The notes: generated from the sequence alone by a model not told the origin. Counted from the first letter of the stretch, positions 26,401 through 35,636 are shown. The stretch is 64,000 bases of DNA from Chryseobacterium turcicum (GCF_021010565.1 NZ_JAJNAY010000001.1:518501-582500), one strand, 5' to 3'. Translations and numbers: made by a program.

Positions 26401-27098
26401 TCGTTGAGCTGATTGACAAAAAGCTCGTTGTTTTTGGTGTCATTGCTTTTGTTTTTCGGGTCGATAAAAAGCAATAGATTTTTCCCATCTTTGGTAATGA
26501 TATAGTTGTCTTCGAGCTTGAAATCTTTACTGATGTTGAGCGCATTGAGTTTTTTGATACCAAGAAAAGTTATTCCGAGAGGGTCTTTTTTGATGAATTC
26601 TTTGGTTACAAGACTGGTTGGCGAAACGAGAGAGACATAATTGCTCTCCACTTGCTTTGCAATACTATCTTTATTGAGCTTTCTTCCGATTTCAGCGTAA
26701 TCTTTTTCATTTAAAAACAAAGGAAGATTTTGGTTGACAAAATCGAAAGTTTCTGAAATTTCATTGTCATTTACTTTTCCCTGAACTGAGCCGATGTATT
26801 TTTTTAAAGGCTCAATTTTATTTAAAAAAGTATCTGCAGTTTCCGAAAGCTGAAAGTTGTCGTCTTTAGATTTTTTCTCAATAATGATGATGATTTTGTC
26901 TGAAAAGTTAAGTTGTTGTAGAACTTTTGCAGTTAAATCTGATTTTTCGTTTTTAGGGATAATTTGATTAATATCTTCTTCAAAATTGATTTTCGAAGCG
27001 AAAAAGCCACAAATGATAAGAATTCCCAACGCAATAGCGATAGAAATAAAACGATTTTTGGAAATCAGATAATATAATTGGATGAAAAAACGATGCAT
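23445..27098 (-). CDS. MMPL/RND exporter fused to PlsC-type acyltransferase
   Basis: A protein of 1217 residues. Residues ~1-830 are an MMPL/RND exporter with two sets of membrane helices (SSD-like ITIDYALHILTHYK; VFGVGDDFSIFLTKA). Residues ~870-1070 are a PlsC-type acyltransferase with NHTSFLD (~893-899) and FPEAERS. The last ~140 residues look like a Rossmann-type domain (ILHIADDFGQKDILLTLQQAGRKI) without a clear SAM-binding glycine motif. Such fusions are found in flexirubin loci. It should span the inner membrane, moving lipid-like pigment and possibly acylating it. First gene of block B; it has its own promoter. Confidence 0.88.
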   Translation of the reverse strand: MHRFFIQLYYLISKNRFISIAIALGILIICGFFASKINFEEDINQIIPKNEKSDLTAKVLQQLNFSDKIIIIIEKKSKDDNFQLSETADTFLNKIEPLKKYIGSVQGKVNDNEISETFDFVNQNLPLFLNEKDYAEIGRKLNKDSIAKQVESNYVSLVSPTSLVTKEFIKKDPLGITFLGIKKLNALNISKDFKLEDNYIITKDGKNLLLFIDPKNKSNDTKNNELFVNQLNEIKDDINKNFKGKTEISYFGSPVIAVANAQQIKKDIQNTVIISMTVLLILLIYYFRNFFTPLIVFLPTVFAVFISLMILYFIKDKISAISLSVGAILIGITIDYALHILTHYKHNNNIEELYKEITQPIILSSATTAVSFLCLVFVRSEALKDLGLFASITVFLSSFAALIIVPQLYHPKAEKEKTNNNFIDKIGSYPYEKNKPLIIGCSLIIIACLFGFRHVGFNEDIGDLNYIPKDLKISEAKLEKLSDITSKSIYTISYGNSESEALARNSQLSRFLEKEKQEGKILSYNSIGNVVLSEKDQQKKVDQWNQFWNKNRKDETISELINNGNKFGFNATAFNQFNENLNKSYSTLSLKDYSSIKAFQISEFLSNENGFYTVSNVVKVDEKDRDAFIKDVEKSHEALAIDRQQMNENFLGLLKRDFNTLINYSLLAIVLTIIVFFRNFELSLLTMFPIVLTGVVTAGILYFLGLELNIFSTVVCTLVFGVGDDFSIFLTKAMQKEHTTGKNELPTYRTSIILAVFTTILSIGSLIFAKHPALHSLALVALIGMFSVIAITTILYPFWFRFLIINRQKKGLSPITLRLFLRSVFSFIYYGLGGIIFSFFGHFFIKNAKGKTLNTIKKAIALFLKSVLHLSPFVKKKVITNPNEDFSKPAIIIANHTSFLDTLAIAMTTHKIVYLVNDWVWDSPVFGKLVKALGFFPVSQGIENGKEKLKEKIDQGYSLVVFPEAERSYTNDVKRFHKGAFYLAEEFGLDILPLYIHGNSEVQPKGDFIIYDGSITVKVGDRIKKDDVNFGKDYSERTKKINAYFREEFAQLRNELEDEDYFKKKLFLSYLYKENEVVKPVKDDFNKNKSVYFELNKHIPNDATILHIADDFGQKDILLTLQQAGRKIFSFINDNEKKSVAKNNYLVQRRKIEYLDNLAQVNKKADVLLISDENFNLKDVKDLPETIIFLNSKNQTFENENFKQIFESESIKVFRYV

Positions 27099-27119
27099 GA
27101 ACTTCTTAAATCAAGTTTG

Positions 27120-27148
27120 CAAATTTAAATTTTTCGGGAGTAGTTCAA
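27120..27148 (-). promoter_or_regulatory. promoter of pigment block B (TTG-N18-TAAATTTG)
   Basis: On the minus strand, TTG (27148-27146), an 18-base spacer and TAAATTTG (27127-27120) match the Bacteroidota promoter consensus. Expected RNA start is about 17 bases before the start codon at 27098. Confidence 0.65.
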
Positions 27149-27214
27149 AACAATTATTTGATAAGTTTTAACTGTAAATCAATAAAATATTGAATGTAAA
27201 ATGAAAAAAACTTA

Positions 27215-27222
27215 TACTTTTG
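27215..27222 (+). promoter_or_regulatory. -7 promoter element (TACTTTTG) of the surface-polysaccharide genes
   Basis: TACTTTTG fits TAnnTTTG; a TTG at 27190 is 22 bases upstream. It is divergent from the pigment promoter in a 163-base region. Confidence 0.55.
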
Positions 27223-27261
27223 TAAAAATTCCCTCACTGTTAAGTTATATTTAGCAGGAAA

Positions 27262-28281
27262 ATGTTCTTAAAGACACAACAGTTTTGTATGTTGAAAATA
27301 TTTGATGAAAAATTATCCGGATTTCTGTTTGTAGTAATTTTACCATTTCTGCTATTTTTCATGTCCTATTATGGATTTGAGTCTTCTTATGCAAAATTAA
27401 AATTGATGGAGAAACCTCCAGATTTTATGTTTTCTTCAGTATACGCTTATAGGGTTATTCCAAACTTCCTGATGATGGAGGTTTTTGCTTTCTTTAATTT
27501 TTTTGTAGATAAATATTTATTCTCGCTAAAAGGTTTTTTGCTGAAAAATGGAACTTTGTTTTATCACAGTATTTTTCTTATTAATGCTTTCTTTTTTGTT
27601 ATTTCTTCATGGGTTTTAAATAAGATATTAAATTTTAATTCTGAATTTTCTAATAAAAATCTTAGCAGGATTATTCATTTGCTTGCCATTTTTTTTATTG
27701 TAATTGTGCAGTATGTGCCGACAAATTGTGATTTAATTTCTATATTTTTTTATTTAGCAGGAGTTTGGTTTACTTTAAAATATTACCATCACCGGAAAAA
27801 GATAGATTTTGTTTTATTATGCTTTGTAATTGTTATTTCTACATTTGTGAGAGAGACTTCATGTCTTAATATCGCATTTTTTGCAGCCGTTTTTATTGAT
27901 TTTAAAAGGTTAAAGAATATTCTTTATTTGAAAGAAATTTTCTTTTTAATTATTTCTTTTGTTTTGCCTTATTTTTTATTGAAAATAATGATTCCGCAGA
28001 ATGCCTCTTTTTTTGAAGGCGTTTATCTCGTGAAAAATTTTACAAGTCTATTTAATCTTGCCGGTTTTTTGTTTGGTGTTTTAGGGTTTTATTTTGTTTT
28101 TCAATTAGCAAATATAGAGCAGCAAACAATTTTAAAAAAATATTTATTCTTTTCTTTACCTTATTTGGGAATGATTACTTTAGTCGGACTTTTTTGGGAG
28201 TCTAGACTCTTTTTGCCGCTTATTCTTTCGGGATTTGTGGTTGTGTCTCATCAGTTTAAAAATATTCAATTGCATAAATGA
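27262..28281 (+). CDS. polytopic membrane protein, GT-C-like
   Basis: A protein of 339 residues with about nine membrane helices, and loops carrying AYRVIPNFL and a RETSCLN motif. Similar small integral proteins of polysaccharide loci are often GT-C-type glycosyltransferases or flippase-like helpers; the sequence alone does not decide. The stop overlaps the next start (ATGA). An in-frame ATG at 27289 is an alternative start just before MLKIFDEKLSG. AT-rich composition is common in surface-glycan genes. Confidence 0.7.
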   Translation: MFLKTQQFCMLKIFDEKLSGFLFVVILPFLLFFMSYYGFESSYAKLKLMEKPPDFMFSSVYAYRVIPNFLMMEVFAFFNFFVDKYLFSLKGFLLKNGTLFYHSIFLINAFFFVISSWVLNKILNFNSEFSNKNLSRIIHLLAIFFIVIVQYVPTNCDLISIFFYLAGVWFTLKYYHHRKKIDFVLLCFVIVISTFVRETSCLNIAFFAAVFIDFKRLKNILYLKEIFFLIISFVLPYFLLKIMIPQNASFFEGVYLVKNFTSLFNLAGFLFGVLGFYFVFQLANIEQQTILKKYLFFSLPYLGMITLVGLFWESRLFLPLILSGFVVVSHQFKNIQLHK

Positions 28282-29417
28282 GTTTATTACATCCATATTA
28301 TATTATAGCAATTATTTACATGCTTATTTTCAGCTTTCAGGAAGTTTACGTAAAAAAAGTAGAAAAAAAATGGCTTTGGTTTTTGGCGGGCTATCTTATC
28401 ATTATAGCAGGATTAAGGAATGAAGTAGGGCCAGATTATGGAAGTTATATTGGAATTTATATTTATTCTGATACCAAAGATTATGTAAGTATCTTTATGA
28501 AGGCTTTGTTTATGGAGGGGCCACAACCGATGGAGCTTGAGTGGTTGTTTGTGCTTATTAATAAAATTCTTATAAATGTCTTCAATGCTCCTTTTTATAT
28601 GCTGACTTTGGTAATTGCAGCAATTACAATTATTCTGAAAGTTGAATATATTGATGATAATACGTTTTATCCTTTTACATTTATATTATTTCTTTTTATT
28701 CCAGGGTTTTTTGTAGGAGAGAGCGGGCAAATTAGGCAATGTTTAGGCACATATGCAGTTTATTATGCAATACGCTTCATTAAAGAAAAAAACCTTTGGA
28801 TGTATCTTTTGTGTATTTATTTAGCTGCAGGAATTCATAATGTTTGTTACTTGTTTTTGCCAATGTATTGGGTAGCTAGAATCCCTATGAACAAATTTTG
28901 GATGCTTACTTTAATTATTGCTTCAATTTTTGCTTCTCCTTTTGAAATATATAAAGTTTTTGGTGGTTTTTTGGATAGTATTGCCGGAGATAATATGCTT
29001 GTCGTGGGATTCAATGGATATATGGATGAGAGTGTAGAAAGATTAAATGGTGGTTTTGGTATTCCGGAGGGTATGATGATGATTCTTACTTTCTTTCTGT
29101 TTTGCTTTGACACACCAATGAAAGAAAAGTTTCCTTATTATGAATATCATCGAAACTATGCTGTTGTAGGAATTTGTTTCTATTTTATTTTTCGTAATAA
29201 TCCCATATTTTCGTCTCGTTTGGCAGGGACGTTTATCATTTTTGCTTATATTTTGATACCCAATGCTATGTATGTTGTATCGCTTAATAAGAAAAAGATT
29301 ATTCACTCATTTATTATCGCTTTAGTATTATTTTATTTTGTCGTTTTTTCTAGTTTTCAAAATATAAAATCAGGAAGATTTACAATTGATCTCTATAAAA
29401 ATCATCTTCTCCCATAA
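28278..29417 (+). CDS. EpsG-like polysaccharide polymerase
   Basis: A protein of 379 residues with ten or so membrane helices. The N-terminal region with GLRNEVGPDYGSYIGIY is the hallmark of the EpsG family of Wzy-like polymerases, followed by GESGQIRQCLGTYAVYYAIRF and AGIHNVCYLFLP. It would join oligosaccharide repeat units at the outer face of the inner membrane. It overlaps the previous gene by 4 bases and precedes an acyltransferase gene, so the three form one operon. Confidence 0.82.
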   Translation: MSLLHPYYIIAIIYMLIFSFQEVYVKKVEKKWLWFLAGYLIIIAGLRNEVGPDYGSYIGIYIYSDTKDYVSIFMKALFMEGPQPMELEWLFVLINKILINVFNAPFYMLTLVIAAITIILKVEYIDDNTFYPFTFILFLFIPGFFVGESGQIRQCLGTYAVYYAIRFIKEKNLWMYLLCIYLAAGIHNVCYLFLPMYWVARIPMNKFWMLTLIIASIFASPFEIYKVFGGFLDSIAGDNMLVVGFNGYMDESVERLNGGFGIPEGMMMILTFFLFCFDTPMKEKFPYYEYHRNYAVVGICFYFIFRNNPIFSSRLAGTFIIFAYILIPNAMYVVSLNKKKIIHSFIIALVLFYFVVFSSFQNIKSGRFTIDLYKNHLLP

Positions 29418-29433
29418 TTTAAAATTTAAAATA

Positions 29434-30471
29434 ATGAAAAAAGAAAGGATTTTAGTACTAGATGGTCTAAGGGGGCTTGCTATTTTACTGGTTTTTTTGT
29501 TTCATGGATATTATGTTTGGGATATATTTTACCCATATAAAAAAATGTTTTCTGAGAATATAGTATTTAAATATGGTAGTCTTGGGGTGCAGTTGTTTTT
29601 TTTAATATCAGGTTTTGTTATTCTGATGTCTGTTGAAAAAACTTCTGGGTTTGTAAAGTTTATTAAAAACAGATGGCTTCGGCTTTTTCCAAGTATGTTG
29701 ATTTGTAGTGTTTTCATATATTTAACTGCCGGATTTTTTCATGAAAGACCTTTTGGTATTCCAGAGTTAAAATCACTTTTACCTGGTGTTTTATTTATTA
29801 ACAATGGTGTTTTAGAAAAAATTGTCGGAACCAATTTTCCGGTTTTAGAATTGTCTTTCTGGTCTTTGTACGTTGAGGTAAAGTTTTATATTATTTTCGG
29901 TGCCTTGTTTTTCGCTTTCAACAGGCGTGTAGCATTAATCGGTATTTTTCTGTTATACATATCGGCTTTAGTCTTACAGATTTTGTGTTTTCATGAATTA
30001 TTATTTGAGAATACATGGATTAAAATGTATGTTGGTACATTTATTCATTTTGGATGGTTTGTTGTAGGCGCTTTAACGTATATCTATTATTATCATCGAG
30101 ATAGGAAATATTTATTTATAATCCTTTTTGTTTGGATGTGCTCATTATGTTATGGGTATAAGTTTCAGGATTTAATGTTGCTTATCTATTTGATTGCATT
30201 GAATTTAATTTTTTTTGGAGCATTATTTTGGAAAAGATTAAACCTACTGTTCTCAAACCGTTTTTTTCAATTTATTGGATTTATTAGTTACCCATTATAT
30301 CTATTGCATGAAAATATGCTGATATCATTAATTATTAAAATTCACAATCAATATCCCGAAATTCCACCTTTACTATTACCTGTTTTTTCTTTCGTATTTA
30401 TCGGTTTTCTGGCATATATAATTGCAAAATACTTAGAGCCATTTTTAGTTAAAATAGCAGTGAAGTTGTAG
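29434..30471 (+). CDS. acyltransferase_3 (OafA/YrhL-like) membrane protein
   Basis: I start at the Met of MKKERILVLDGLRGLAILLVFLFHG, the classical opening of membrane-bound O-acyltransferases with the conserved His of FHG; a frame opening at 29386 overlaps the end of the EpsG-like gene. Ten hydrophobic helices follow, with the conserved RLFPSM stretch and SFWSLYVEVKFY. The family moves acetyl or other acyl groups onto surface sugars, so the glycan made by the neighbour is probably acylated. About 345 residues, normal length. Confidence 0.88.
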   Translation: MKKERILVLDGLRGLAILLVFLFHGYYVWDIFYPYKKMFSENIVFKYGSLGVQLFFLISGFVILMSVEKTSGFVKFIKNRWLRLFPSMLICSVFIYLTAGFFHERPFGIPELKSLLPGVLFINNGVLEKIVGTNFPVLELSFWSLYVEVKFYIIFGALFFAFNRRVALIGIFLLYISALVLQILCFHELLFENTWIKMYVGTFIHFGWFVVGALTYIYYYHRDRKYLFIILFVWMCSLCYGYKFQDLMLLIYLIALNLIFFGALFWKRLNLLFSNRFFQFIGFISYPLYLLHENMLISLIIKIHNQYPEIPPLLLPVFSFVFIGFLAYIIAKYLEPFLVKIAVKL

Positions 30472-30815
30472 TTGTATACTTATCTATTCAATTAGGTGTT
30501 TTTTTATCATTTTTAATCATTCTGTGAAGAAGGGCGTTAAAAATGGAGCTTTTTTTATAGTTAAAGTTTTTTTTAAGATTAAATTCATTCAAATAATGGT
30601 CAATATTGAGCTCTGAAATTCGGAGATTCACCTTTTGTATATTATAGAATTTACCCTAATTACAATACTTTTAAGTATATGAGATTACAGTAGGGTCTCA
30701 AAAATTTAATTTAATTATCCATAATTAGTGATAAATTAGTATATTAGAAGAATATTTTACTAAGGAGTTATCCGAAAATCCTTAAATAGAGTAGGAATAA
30801 TAAAAACACATTACG
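30472..30815. other. 344-base gap with a possible gene remnant
   Basis: On the minus strand a frame of 55 codons (30655 down to a TGA at 30488) reads like protein, with ISELNIDHYLNEFNLKKNF and NYKKSSIFNALLHRMIKN. It has no ATG near its start, only GTG at 30631. It may be the 3' remnant of a lost gene of the polysaccharide region. The right half, up to the start at 30816, is AT-rich with no clear -7 element. Confidence 0.35.
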
Positions 30816-33800
30816 ATGAGAAAATTAATTTTATTTTTTCTTTTATTTTGTGCATTGATAGTCAATGCGCAATCTACATTGTCTAGGTTCAATGTTGTTG
30901 TTTCTGGAAATAACACATTAGCTTTTTCAGACTCAAGTACAGGAAATCCCACTACTTTTGCATGGGAATTTGTCGGTGGAAATCCCGCCACATCTACAAT
31001 CTCTAACCCTGTTGTGACGTATGCAACACCAGGGATTTACATTGCTAAGCTTACCGTGAGTAACGCTTCCGGAAGTTCTGTTTCTACAAGAACAGTAAAA
31101 ATCACTACAGGAAATATAATTGACCTTAGTACAGGGAGGAATGATGATGGAAGTATTATGGCTGAGGCTGGTGCAGCAGATGGCGACTGGACGTATACCG
31201 ATCCCAATGGAGTGATAAGTACGCCAATTACACGTCATGCTAATGTATCGGGTTGGGCTTCTGCGTCTACGGGTGGAGTAGCAGGAATTACAAGATGGAT
31301 TACGGGTAATAATGTGATTCCTGGTGATCATTATTATGCTAGTAAAGAATTTGAAATACCTGAAGGAGTAACGACAGCCGTATTAAATGTAAGAACCTTA
31401 TCATTTGTCCGAAGTTGGACTTATCTGGTCAAGAAAAACACTGACGGAACAGAAAGTGAGACTTTGATCACTAATACAGTTTGGCAGAGTGATGGTGCTA
31501 AAGGATGGCTAAACAGCAGGAATCCGGAAGTTATTAATTATCCTTTAACTGCGGGTAAATACTTTATTAAAGTCAAGGTATTTACCAACAATACGGGACA
31601 AAGACAAGCTACGGATACCAATGCTAATGTGAATTTTGGAAATGCTATTATAATATCTCCAATCGCAGAGTTTTCCGCCACACCGACTTCTGTATTTGTA
31701 GGGAATAATGTGCAATTTACAAATATGTCGCAGGGAACACTTTCTTCTTTGTTATGGAAATTTGAAGATGGAGCAAATGTATTAACTGCAACTAATAATA
31801 ATCCTACTGTTGTTTTTTCTACTGTAGGAAACCATTATGCAGAATTAAATGCAGATTACGGAAATAGCTTGCTTTCCTCATTAAGAATAAATAATTATAT
31901 TCAAACTACTCAAGTTGATGCTCCTATAGTTGCTGTTACGCAACCTTCATGTAGCCTTCCTTCGGGAGCAATTACAGTTACGTCACCTACTTCGGGAGTC
32001 ACCTATAGTTTTGATAATGGAGTCACTTTTCAATCATCTAATACACTTTCGGGATTGCCTTCTGGAACTTATTTAGTTCGAATAAAGAATAATGGAGGTG
32101 TTGTCTCTCAATCAACAAGTGCTGTGATTAACCCTGTGTTGAATGCTCCCGACAATCCTGTATTAAGTATTACTCATCCATCTTGTGTTGTAACTACGGG
32201 TACAATTACCGTTACCTCACCAAGTACAGGGGTTGAATATAGTTTTGATGGTGGAGTAAATTTTCAGACTTCTAATACTAAAACGGGTATTTCTACAGGA
32301 AGTTACACTATTGTAGTTCGAAACAGCGCAGGTTGTACATCATCCCTCAATGCTGTCATAAATACAACGGATTGTCGTGATTGGACGAAAGCTCCGAATA
32401 GCTATGTTTTTGATCCGTCACAAAATAATGATGGCTTATATATTCCTGTAAAAAAGGCATATGAAATGTGGAAGAAGGATGCGTTTTTAAGCACTTCAGT
32501 ACTTCCAAATGGAAATATTACCGCAGATGTGCTTTGGGAAGATAATCATGGTTTGATTAAATCAGATGTGAATTATGCTTTAGAGATTTTGGGCTCTGGC
32601 GAAAGTGCTAAGATAAAAGTGCCTGTAAACAAATCTAAAGAAGGGAATGCTGTTGTCGCTTTTAGAGTAAATGGGGAGATTTTTTGGTCTTGGCATGTTT
32701 GGGTTACCGATGATCCCACAAACGGATCTACTTATAAAAGCTATACCAATGTTAGAAGGGAAAAAAGTAACGGTACAATAGAGGTAATTCCCGATGTAGA
32801 GTGGGGATGGATGGATAGGAATCTTGGAGCAATCTCCAATTCTAATACTTCTGAAGATTGGAATAAAAGTGGCGGTCTTCTATATCAATGGGGAAGAAAA
32901 GATCCAATTCCAACTTTAGTTTATAAAGGAGATGACTTCTACGAAGTTTCAGGCTCTATCGGAAGGGTGCGTCATAGACAAGCAAAAAACTTTACAGGTG
33001 CTGTTAATTTCGATGATCTGAGACAGTTTGTGCCGGTTTCGAATGCTACAGTTGATAATAATATCAAGCTTTCGGTAAAAAATCCTTTAAGTCTTATTTA
33101 TGTTAATAAAGACGATAATTCGGGACCTGCGTATTATAATAATAATGCAAATCTTATGATCAACTGGTTTGGAAAAACTGCTACATTGCCAGATAGTAGA
33201 CTTACCGAACTCAATCTATGGTCAGACAATTCCAAAGGAAAAATTGTAACAAATTATAACTTTCACAGTGCTAATGCGCCTTATCGCAACAAATCATCGT
33301 TTGATCCATGTCCTAACGGATGGAGAATTCCTTCGATGTTGGTTTCAAATCTAGCCTCTGGTTCTTATGTTGATGATATTAGAATTGACTATTCTCCATT
33401 TGGAGTAAGAACTGATTTGGGAAAATCGATATTCGAATCTAGCGGTTATCATATCATTAAACCTAATGATAATAGCGTACCTGCATTTATGACCGGATTT
33501 AAATTGTATCCAAATATAGGATTTGATTTGTCTAATGCCGGAGGATTGAATATGGGAGTTTTTCCCGGAACCGGGGGAATAGCAATTAATGCTCATGGAG
33601 GGCAGTATTCAGATCAACATCATGTAGGTTTGTGGACGGCTACGATGGTGCGTCATTTTGATGTAACTCCCGCTGTAGGATCACGATTATTATACATGAT
33701 TCCGGATAAAGGTCAATCAGATATTCCGGATTCTGCAAATTCTACCATTAAAGGAAGATATTGGTATATGCCTACTAATACAGTAAAAACCTCAGATGCT

Positions 33801-35636
33801 AATGGTTGCAGATGTATAAAAGACCCTTTGTATGCTGTGAATAGTTATGATTTTCCTACCGAATATATAACTTCTAATTCTGAATATACTGTTGGATTAG
33901 ATAATCCAAACACTTATCAGGTTGTAAAAGATGCGGTGGCTTCTGTTGTTGAAATTCCAGTAAGTAAGGCATTTTCTGTTCAGAGTCAGTTGCTTAATAA
34001 TCCAGATGTTTTAAATGTTTCTAACTTTAATGCTTTAAAGGTTAATGTTCTATGGTCGACTAATGCAGATTTGATTAGTACGGTAAGTATTACCAATCCT
34101 TCGCCGGGTTCATTGGCTGATTTAGCAAACTCTAAAATTGTTGTTAATGTGAATCCTAACCAAAGTGGAAATGCCGTGGTTACTCTGCATAATGGAAGTA
34201 TTACAAATCCTGTTTATTGGTCATGGCACATTTGGGTGACAGATACCGCGATAGGATCTAATGTTTATGCCACCGAAACACCTAATGCCACGGCAACTAA
34301 TTACATAAATTATGTTCCAAAAGGAGATGTTTTAAAAACAGAATTTATGGATAGGAATTTAGGAGCCACCGATGCTTTTCCTACAGTTGTAAATCCTTTA
34401 GCGCCTACGGTTGAGGAGTATTCAAAAATTAAAGCTTCTGCAGGATTGCAGTATCAATGGGGAAGAAAAGACCCAATTCCTTCATTTCAATATGCCGACA
34501 GATCTTCGTATGATATATTTTTAGGAAATGCGAGTTTAACCGGAGCAATAGCATATACTACGCTTAATGCTACGACATACAATAATATGTCAGGGAGTTA
34601 TATTGTTCCTTACAATACCTATACAAATACTTCGAATGCGAATGTCTTAGCAGGTGATAAAGTGAGTGATAAAGTAGCGAAAGTGCTTTCTTACTCAGTA
34701 AAAAATCCTTTGGTTTATATGATTCCAAGTTCTTTTGCGCCACGTAACAATGCGATTCCTAATTATACAAATGGAACAGACTGGTTGTTGGATGAACCTA
34801 ATGTTGCTGCTGACCGATGGGGAAGAGGCGGTAAGAAATCACCTTTCGATCCTTGTCCTGAAGGATGGAGGGTTCCCGATCTTACCGGAGTTGCACTTAT
34901 TTCTAATAAGGATTTTGGGATATCTCCTTGGTATAAAAAAGATAAAAATGTCGCAACGAGTTATAATTTAGTGACTGATTATTTAGGAACACAAGTGAAG
35001 AATTCGGGTAATGCAAGTGTTGGTTTTGTTTTTAATAATTCAGAATACGCAGTAGGAAATTATCCTAATGCAGGGTCACGTGGTTTCAGAAGTGTAATGG
35101 CAAATCAAAGTCCTGTTGGTACTTACACGACGAATAATTTTCAGTATTCTGGGGTTTGGACAGCTGCTTTGGTTTCAAATTATCTTGGCAGACCAATCAA
35201 TATCCTATTTGATGCAGCTTCAGTCACTGATCGCTTCATTGCTTTCCATGATAACAATGATCCGTATTTTGGGATGAACTGTCGATGTGTAAAGGTTAAC
35301 TATAATCAAGACGGATTGGAAGAAGGGCCTATTCCTGCAATTCCTGTGACGCCAGGAGCTGTAATGAAAGCCTCCAATGTTTTCAGTAAATCTGAAATTT
35401 CAGAAAAAGTAAAAGAAAATAAAATTGTTCTTTTCCCAAATCCTGTGAAAGATGTTCTTTACATTAAGGCTACTGAAAACAAAGAGTATCACTATCAAAT
35501 TTATAACGCTTCAGGGCAACTGGTAAAATCTGGTAAATTTGAAAATACACAAACTAGTGTTTCTTCATTGGTTCAAGGTGTTTACTTGGTGAGAATTAAT
35601 AATTCTGAAGCTTTAGTTAAAATTATAAAGAATTAA
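30816..35636 (+). CDS. large T9SS-exported protein with PKD and SprB-like repeats (long paralogue)
   Basis: A protein of 1606 residues: signal peptide ending IVNAQ; PKD-like domain ~25-97; a beta-sandwich region ~100-280; a second PKD-like domain ~283-355; two SprB-like repeats ~370-520 (QPSCSLPSGAITV and HPSCVVTTGTITV); two related large modules at ~520-1005 and ~1010-1525, each with WSWHxWVTD, MDRNLGA, YQWGRKDPIP and FDPCPxGWRxP, as in Fibrobacter major paralogous (Fib_succ_major) domains; T9SS type A tail from ~1531. It should be surface-exposed or released; binding or adhesion is a guess. The next gene encodes a shorter near-copy. Confidence 0.85.
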   Translation: MRKLILFFLLFCALIVNAQSTLSRFNVVVSGNNTLAFSDSSTGNPTTFAWEFVGGNPATSTISNPVVTYATPGIYIAKLTVSNASGSSVSTRTVKITTGNIIDLSTGRNDDGSIMAEAGAADGDWTYTDPNGVISTPITRHANVSGWASASTGGVAGITRWITGNNVIPGDHYYASKEFEIPEGVTTAVLNVRTLSFVRSWTYLVKKNTDGTESETLITNTVWQSDGAKGWLNSRNPEVINYPLTAGKYFIKVKVFTNNTGQRQATDTNANVNFGNAIIISPIAEFSATPTSVFVGNNVQFTNMSQGTLSSLLWKFEDGANVLTATNNNPTVVFSTVGNHYAELNADYGNSLLSSLRINNYIQTTQVDAPIVAVTQPSCSLPSGAITVTSPTSGVTYSFDNGVTFQSSNTLSGLPSGTYLVRIKNNGGVVSQSTSAVINPVLNAPDNPVLSITHPSCVVTTGTITVTSPSTGVEYSFDGGVNFQTSNTKTGISTGSYTIVVRNSAGCTSSLNAVINTTDCRDWTKAPNSYVFDPSQNNDGLYIPVKKAYEMWKKDAFLSTSVLPNGNITADVLWEDNHGLIKSDVNYALEILGSGESAKIKVPVNKSKEGNAVVAFRVNGEIFWSWHVWVTDDPTNGSTYKSYTNVRREKSNGTIEVIPDVEWGWMDRNLGAISNSNTSEDWNKSGGLLYQWGRKDPIPTLVYKGDDFYEVSGSIGRVRHRQAKNFTGAVNFDDLRQFVPVSNATVDNNIKLSVKNPLSLIYVNKDDNSGPAYYNNNANLMINWFGKTATLPDSRLTELNLWSDNSKGKIVTNYNFHSANAPYRNKSSFDPCPNGWRIPSMLVSNLASGSYVDDIRIDYSPFGVRTDLGKSIFESSGYHIIKPNDNSVPAFMTGFKLYPNIGFDLSNAGGLNMGVFPGTGGIAINAHGGQYSDQHHVGLWTATMVRHFDVTPAVGSRLLYMIPDKGQSDIPDSANSTIKGRYWYMPTNTVKTSDANGCRCIKDPLYAVNSYDFPTEYITSNSEYTVGLDNPNTYQVVKDAVASVVEIPVSKAFSVQSQLLNNPDVLNVSNFNALKVNVLWSTNADLISTVSITNPSPGSLADLANSKIVVNVNPNQSGNAVVTLHNGSITNPVYWSWHIWVTDTAIGSNVYATETPNATATNYINYVPKGDVLKTEFMDRNLGATDAFPTVVNPLAPTVEEYSKIKASAGLQYQWGRKDPIPSFQYADRSSYDIFLGNASLTGAIAYTTLNATTYNNMSGSYIVPYNTYTNTSNANVLAGDKVSDKVAKVLSYSVKNPLVYMIPSSFAPRNNAIPNYTNGTDWLLDEPNVAADRWGRGGKKSPFDPCPEGWRVPDLTGVALISNKDFGISPWYKKDKNVATSYNLVTDYLGTQVKNSGNASVGFVFNNSEYAVGNYPNAGSRGFRSVMANQSPVGTYTTNNFQYSGVWTAALVSNYLGRPINILFDAASVTDRFIAFHDNNDPYFGMNCRCVKVNYNQDGLEEGPIPAIPVTPGAVMKASNVFSKSEISEKVKENKIVLFPNPVKDVLYIKATENKEYHYQIYNASGQLVKSGKFENTQTSVSSLVQGVYLVRINNSEALVKIIKN

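Noticed and set aside
33351..33596. Minus-strand frames in the large T9SS genes
   Set aside because: Shadows of the strongly coding plus strand; the same shadow appears in both paralogues for that reason.
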